NCBI GenBank assembly: GCA_045660865.1
Contig: JAZREP010000024.1
Location: 1 to 8,832 of the forward strand
From: CAZRRV01 sp045660865
GTDB taxonomy: Bacteria > Bacillota > Clostridia > Oscillospirales > Acutalibacteraceae
Reading direction: 5' to 3'
Length of the DNA stretch: 8,832 bases
Shown: one piece after another, positions 7,530 to 8,832 of the stretch
Numbering within the stretch: the first letter of the stretch is position 1
Layout of the letters: each line of letters begins with the position of its first letter
The notes under the pieces: generated by a model
What the model was told of the DNA's origin: nothing
The model's input: only the letters and a program-made list of their open reading frames with translations
Database searches by the model: none
Position numbers and translations under genes: made by a program

Positions 7530-8285
7530 TTATTTTACCCCGCCGAGACGGGTTGAAATTTCTTTTGCCGCTGCCAATACATTAGGCAAAAGTTTTTTTA
7601 TTGTTTCATCACATTTTTTGTTTGCGGTGAAGGCGGAACATCCGATTGCCCCTATTACTTTTCCTGTAAAATCGAAAATCGGTGCTGCCGCACAAGATAT
7701 ACCGTTACCGAACTCCTCGCGGTCGGTGGCATAGCCGTTGATACGTATTTCTTCAAGTTCTTTTAAAAGAGCAGACGTATTGGTTATTGTGTTTTCAGTG
7801 CGCTTTTCTAAAGTTCTTGATGTGTATTCCTCAATAAAATCGTTATCCGCATACGCCAATAATATTTTTCCGGGTGCGGAACAGTATAAATCATATTCAC
7901 CGCCAACTTTACCCGCAACCCGAACATCTTTTATACCATCAAGATGGTGAATATACAGCACCTTATCATCCTTTAGAACACCGAGATATGTACTTTCACC
8001 TGTTTTGTTAAGTAGATCGTAAAGAATCGGGGTAGCTGCGGTATTAAGGGACAATCGGGAGATGGGTTTAGACGCCAGCCCAAACAGCGAAAGGGTTAAA
8101 CTGTACTTTTGTTCATTACAGTAGACCCATCCCATTTTTTCAAGGGAATTAAGAATCCTGAATACCATTTTTTTATTTATTTCGGTTCCTCGCCTTATTT
8201 CGGAAATCCCTATTTCCTGCTCACATTCTGCCAAAAATGCGACGATTTGCGTGGTGGCTTCTGCAGCCGGTGCAAAATTAGACAT
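7530..8285 (-). CDS. IclR-family transcriptional regulator, first gene of the operon
   Basis: A 251-residue DNA-binding regulator of standard length. The N-terminal winged helix-turn-helix covers about 5-65 and the effector-binding domain about 75-248, with the typical YCSAPGKILLAY (134-145), NGYATDREE (183-191) and GAIGCSAF (212-219) segments. IclR proteins sense small metabolites, often pathway substrates or intermediates. Being first in the operon, under its own promoter, it probably controls itself and the downstream genes. A TTG at 8297 would add four residues, but GGAG lies inside that extension, 6 bases before the ATG at 8285, so that ATG is the better start. Its 3' end is duplicated in decayed form at 3047-3202. 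Effector and mode (repressor or activator) are unknown. Confidence 0.95.
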   Translation of the reverse strand: MSNFAPAAEATTQIVAFLAECEQEIGISEIRRGTEINKKMVFRILNSLEKMGWVYCNEQKYSLTLSLFGLASKPISRLSLNTAATPILYDLLNKTGESTYLGVLKDDKVLYIHHLDGIKDVRVAGKVGGEYDLYCSAPGKILLAYADNDFIEEYTSRTLEKRTENTITNTSALLKELEEIRINGYATDREEFGNGISCAAAPIFDFTGKVIGAIGCSAFTANKKCDETIKKLLPNVLAAAKEISTRLGGVK

Positions 8286-8301
8286 ACATTTCTCCAACCT
8301 T

Positions 8302-8337
8302 GCTATATATTTATTACATCGTTATATATTATACAGC
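8302..8337. promoter_or_regulatory. Possible operator: imperfect dyad over the -10 box and transcription start
   Basis: The outer arms GCTATATA (8302-8309) and TATACAGC (8330-8337) match in 7 of 8 positions as an inverted repeat, with weaker symmetry between. The dyad overlaps the -10 box and the expected start point near 8321, where an autoregulating IclR protein could bind. The region is very AT-rich, so chance symmetry is likely; treat as tentative. Confidence 0.25.
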
Positions 8338-8356
8338 GTTTCTTTTTGTTTGTCAA
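8328..8356 (-). promoter_or_regulatory. Consensus sigma-A promoter of the operon
   Basis: On the minus strand TTGACA (8351-8356) and TATAAT (8328-8333) are both perfect matches to the housekeeping consensus, separated by exactly 17 bases. Transcription should start near 8321, leaving a leader of about 35 bases before the IclR ATG. A promoter this strong ahead of a catabolic operon normally needs a repressor, which fits the adjacent IclR gene (inference). No other convincing promoter was found between the downstream genes. Confidence 0.9.
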
Positions 8357-8363
8357 TATACGA

Positions 8364-8392
8364 AAAAGCGAGGTGAAATTCACCTCGCTTTT
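8364..8392 (-). terminator. Intrinsic terminator upstream of the IclR promoter
   Basis: A perfect 12-base-pair stem, AAAAGCGAGGTG (8364-8375) with CACCTCGCTTTT (8381-8392), closes a 5-base loop. On the minus strand it runs into five Ts, so it ends transcription arriving from the activating-enzyme side and shields the IclR promoter 7 bases further on. The A/T-flanked stem could also stop plus-strand transcription. Confidence 0.85.
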
Positions 8393-8452
8393 GCTATGTA
8401 TAAGTCAAAATATGTAGTTTTTCGTAAAAAATTTTTCTTAAAAAATCACCCG

Positions 8453-8476
8453 AAAGCCCTGTATTTACAAGGCTTT
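8453..8476. other. Short hairpin in the intergenic region
   Basis: AAAGCCCTGTA and TACAAGGCTTT form an 11-base-pair stem with one mismatch (a G-U pair in the minus-strand RNA) and a 2-base minimal loop. Only three Ts follow on the minus strand, so it would be a weak terminator at best. Role unknown. Confidence 0.5.
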
Positions 8477-8487
8477 ATCGCACTTTT

Positions 8488-8502
8488 GTGTTATTATAAC
8501 AC
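8488..8502. repeat. 15-base palindrome GTGTTATTATAACAC
   Basis: Two perfect 7-base arms around one central base. It could be a protein-binding site. The minus strand also reads TATAAT here, but the hexamer 17 bases upstream (GTCAGA) is a poor -35, so a promoter is not supported. It lies between the two terminators, where nothing downstream would need regulation except the IclR promoter. Confidence 0.4.
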
Positions 8503-8547
8503 GAGCCTCCATTCTTCTGACTATTCCAGTGGCTTTCATATATACAA

Positions 8548-8602
8548 AAATCTCCTTGCTTTACAAACTTGTACTGTTAGTATCTGTAAAACAAGGAGAT
8601 TT
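8548..8602 (-). terminator. Long hairpin terminator after the activating enzyme
   Basis: Two 18-base arms (8548-8565 and 8585-8602) pair with a single mismatch (a G-U pair in one RNA strand) around a 19-base loop. On the minus strand the stem begins 24 bases after the activase stop and ends in TTTTT. This is the natural end of the seven-gene transcript. The stem is longer than most intrinsic terminators, so a transcript-stabilising 3' structure is also possible. Confidence 0.8.
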
Positions 8603-8626
8603 ATACTGATTTTAATAATAGATTTG

Positions 8627-8832
8627 CTACGCTTTTTTTACGATGATTTCAGTTCGCTTTTGAATTTGCGCAATCCATTCTTCAACCTGCTGCTCTGTTG
8701 GTTGTTGGAAAGTTTGGCTTTTTTCTGTTTTGCCTAATTTTATATATTTGCTGTTGCCCAAAGAATGATAAGGCTCAATTTCTATTGCCAAAATATTTTT
8801 TAGTGAATTGGCTATATTGGCTATACCTTTAA
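8627..8832 (-). CDS. Glycyl radical enzyme activating enzyme, C-terminal part, cut by window end
   Basis: The minus-strand frame entering at the right edge encodes about the last 68 residues of the same protein that is cut at the left edge. It starts in the 141-base repeat and continues with 21 unique codons including the TAG stop (8627-8629), ending QQVEEWIAQIQKRTEIIVKKA. Joining base 1 to base 8691 keeps the frame exactly: 838 + 65 = 903 bases, or 300 codons plus stop. It has no start codon of its own in this window. No part of the catalytic core is in this fragment; it covers the C-terminal barrel end. Confidence 0.93.
   Translation of the reverse strand, partial: KGIANIANSLKNILAIEIEPYHSLGNSKYIKLGKTEKSQTFQQPTEQQVEEWIAQIQKRTEIIVKKA
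8692..8832. repeat. Terminal direct repeat, right copy
   Basis: Identical to bases 1-141 in the same orientation; see the left copy. The base before it (8691) continues the activase frame, so the natural circular junction is 8691 to 1. Confidence 0.97.

Larger units (their letters stand above)
8286..8626. other. Non-coding region between activating enzyme and IclR gene
   Basis: This is the only gene-free stretch above 300 bases. Read on the minus strand it holds, in order: a long hairpin terminator just after the activase (8548-8602), a 15-base palindrome (8488-8502), a short hairpin (8453-8476), a second strong terminator hairpin (8364-8392) and the IclR promoter (8328-8356). It separates the end of the operon from its own beginning in the circular reading. 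I see no replication origin with iterons, no tRNA and no transposon end that I can name. A 145-codon plus-strand frame through it (8300-8737) crosses both terminators and is not credible. Confidence 0.7.

Noticed and set aside
8335..8348. Catabolite-repression (cre-like) site between -35 and -10
   Set aside because: Only the AAACGCT core resembles the cre consensus; the flanking positions fail on both sides.
8548..8602. Integron attC-like or transposon inverted-repeat structure
   Set aside because: The long near-perfect stem with a GTTAGTA in the loop prompted the idea, but no paired R and L core sites fit the attC pattern and no integrase or transposase is present. A terminator explains the position and T-run.
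8300..8737. Plus-strand open frame of 145 codons through the intergenic region
   Set aside because: It runs antisense through the IclR promoter, both terminator hairpins and the activase 3' end, has no ribosome site, and encodes a low-complexity Leu/Phe/Tyr-rich product typical of AT-rich non-coding DNA.
1..8832. Small plasmid with its own replicon
   Set aside because: Despite the circular closure, no replication or partition protein, iteron array or mobilisation gene can be seen on either strand.
1..8832. CRISPR array, tRNA or rRNA genes
   Set aside because: No regularly spaced repeats and no cloverleaf or rRNA-like segments were found by eye.

Overview
The window reads as one anaerobic carbon-catabolism operon from a low-GC, Gram-positive-like bacterium, probably a gut-type member of Clostridia. 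The evidence is the AT-rich sequence, strong AGGAG ribosome sites, a consensus sigma-A promoter, a glycyl radical enzyme (which requires anaerobiosis) and clostridial-style protein families. The taxonomic call is inference. Every convincing gene is on the minus strand.

In order of transcription (right to left) the layout is: a perfect TTGACA-17-TATAAT promoter (8328-8356); an IclR-family regulator (7530-8285); deoxyribose-phosphate aldolase deoC (6845-7516); a zinc-dependent sugar/alcohol dehydrogenase (5801-6829); an FGGY carbohydrate kinase (4280-5791); an SMP-30/gluconolactonase-like beta-propeller (3282-4268); a 250-base gap holding a decayed second IclR 3' end and a short orphan reading frame; a glycyl radical enzyme (867-3029); and its radical-SAM activating enzyme (838 down to base 1). 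The first five genes are separated by only 9-15 bases and must be co-transcribed. No transporter and no replication, mobilisation or transposase gene is present.

Bases 1-141 are repeated exactly at 8692-8832. If the two copies are overlapped, the activating enzyme, which is cut by both window ends, becomes one uninterrupted 300-codon gene ending at 8627. The window is therefore best read as a circularly closing sequence of 8,691 bp. It holds exactly one regulated operon: promoter, seven genes, then hairpin terminators between the activating enzyme and the IclR promoter. It could be a tandemly amplified chromosomal unit, an extrachromosomal circle without its own replicase, or an assembly-graph artefact; the sequence alone cannot decide.

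Metabolically, the set suggests a radical step on a polyol or sugar derivative, oxidation/reduction by the dehydrogenase, hydrolysis of a lactone by the SMP-30 protein, phosphorylation by the kinase, and retro-aldol cleavage by DeoC to glyceraldehyde-3-phosphate plus a small aldehyde. The glycyl radical enzyme has the catalytic Cys and Gly, but a Trp where the dehydratases of this superfamily have their catalytic Glu. The kinase departs from xylulokinase at substrate-contact positions. The pathway is therefore probably not one of the textbook ones. The IclR remnant ahead of the radical enzyme suggests the operon was assembled from two IclR-controlled units.
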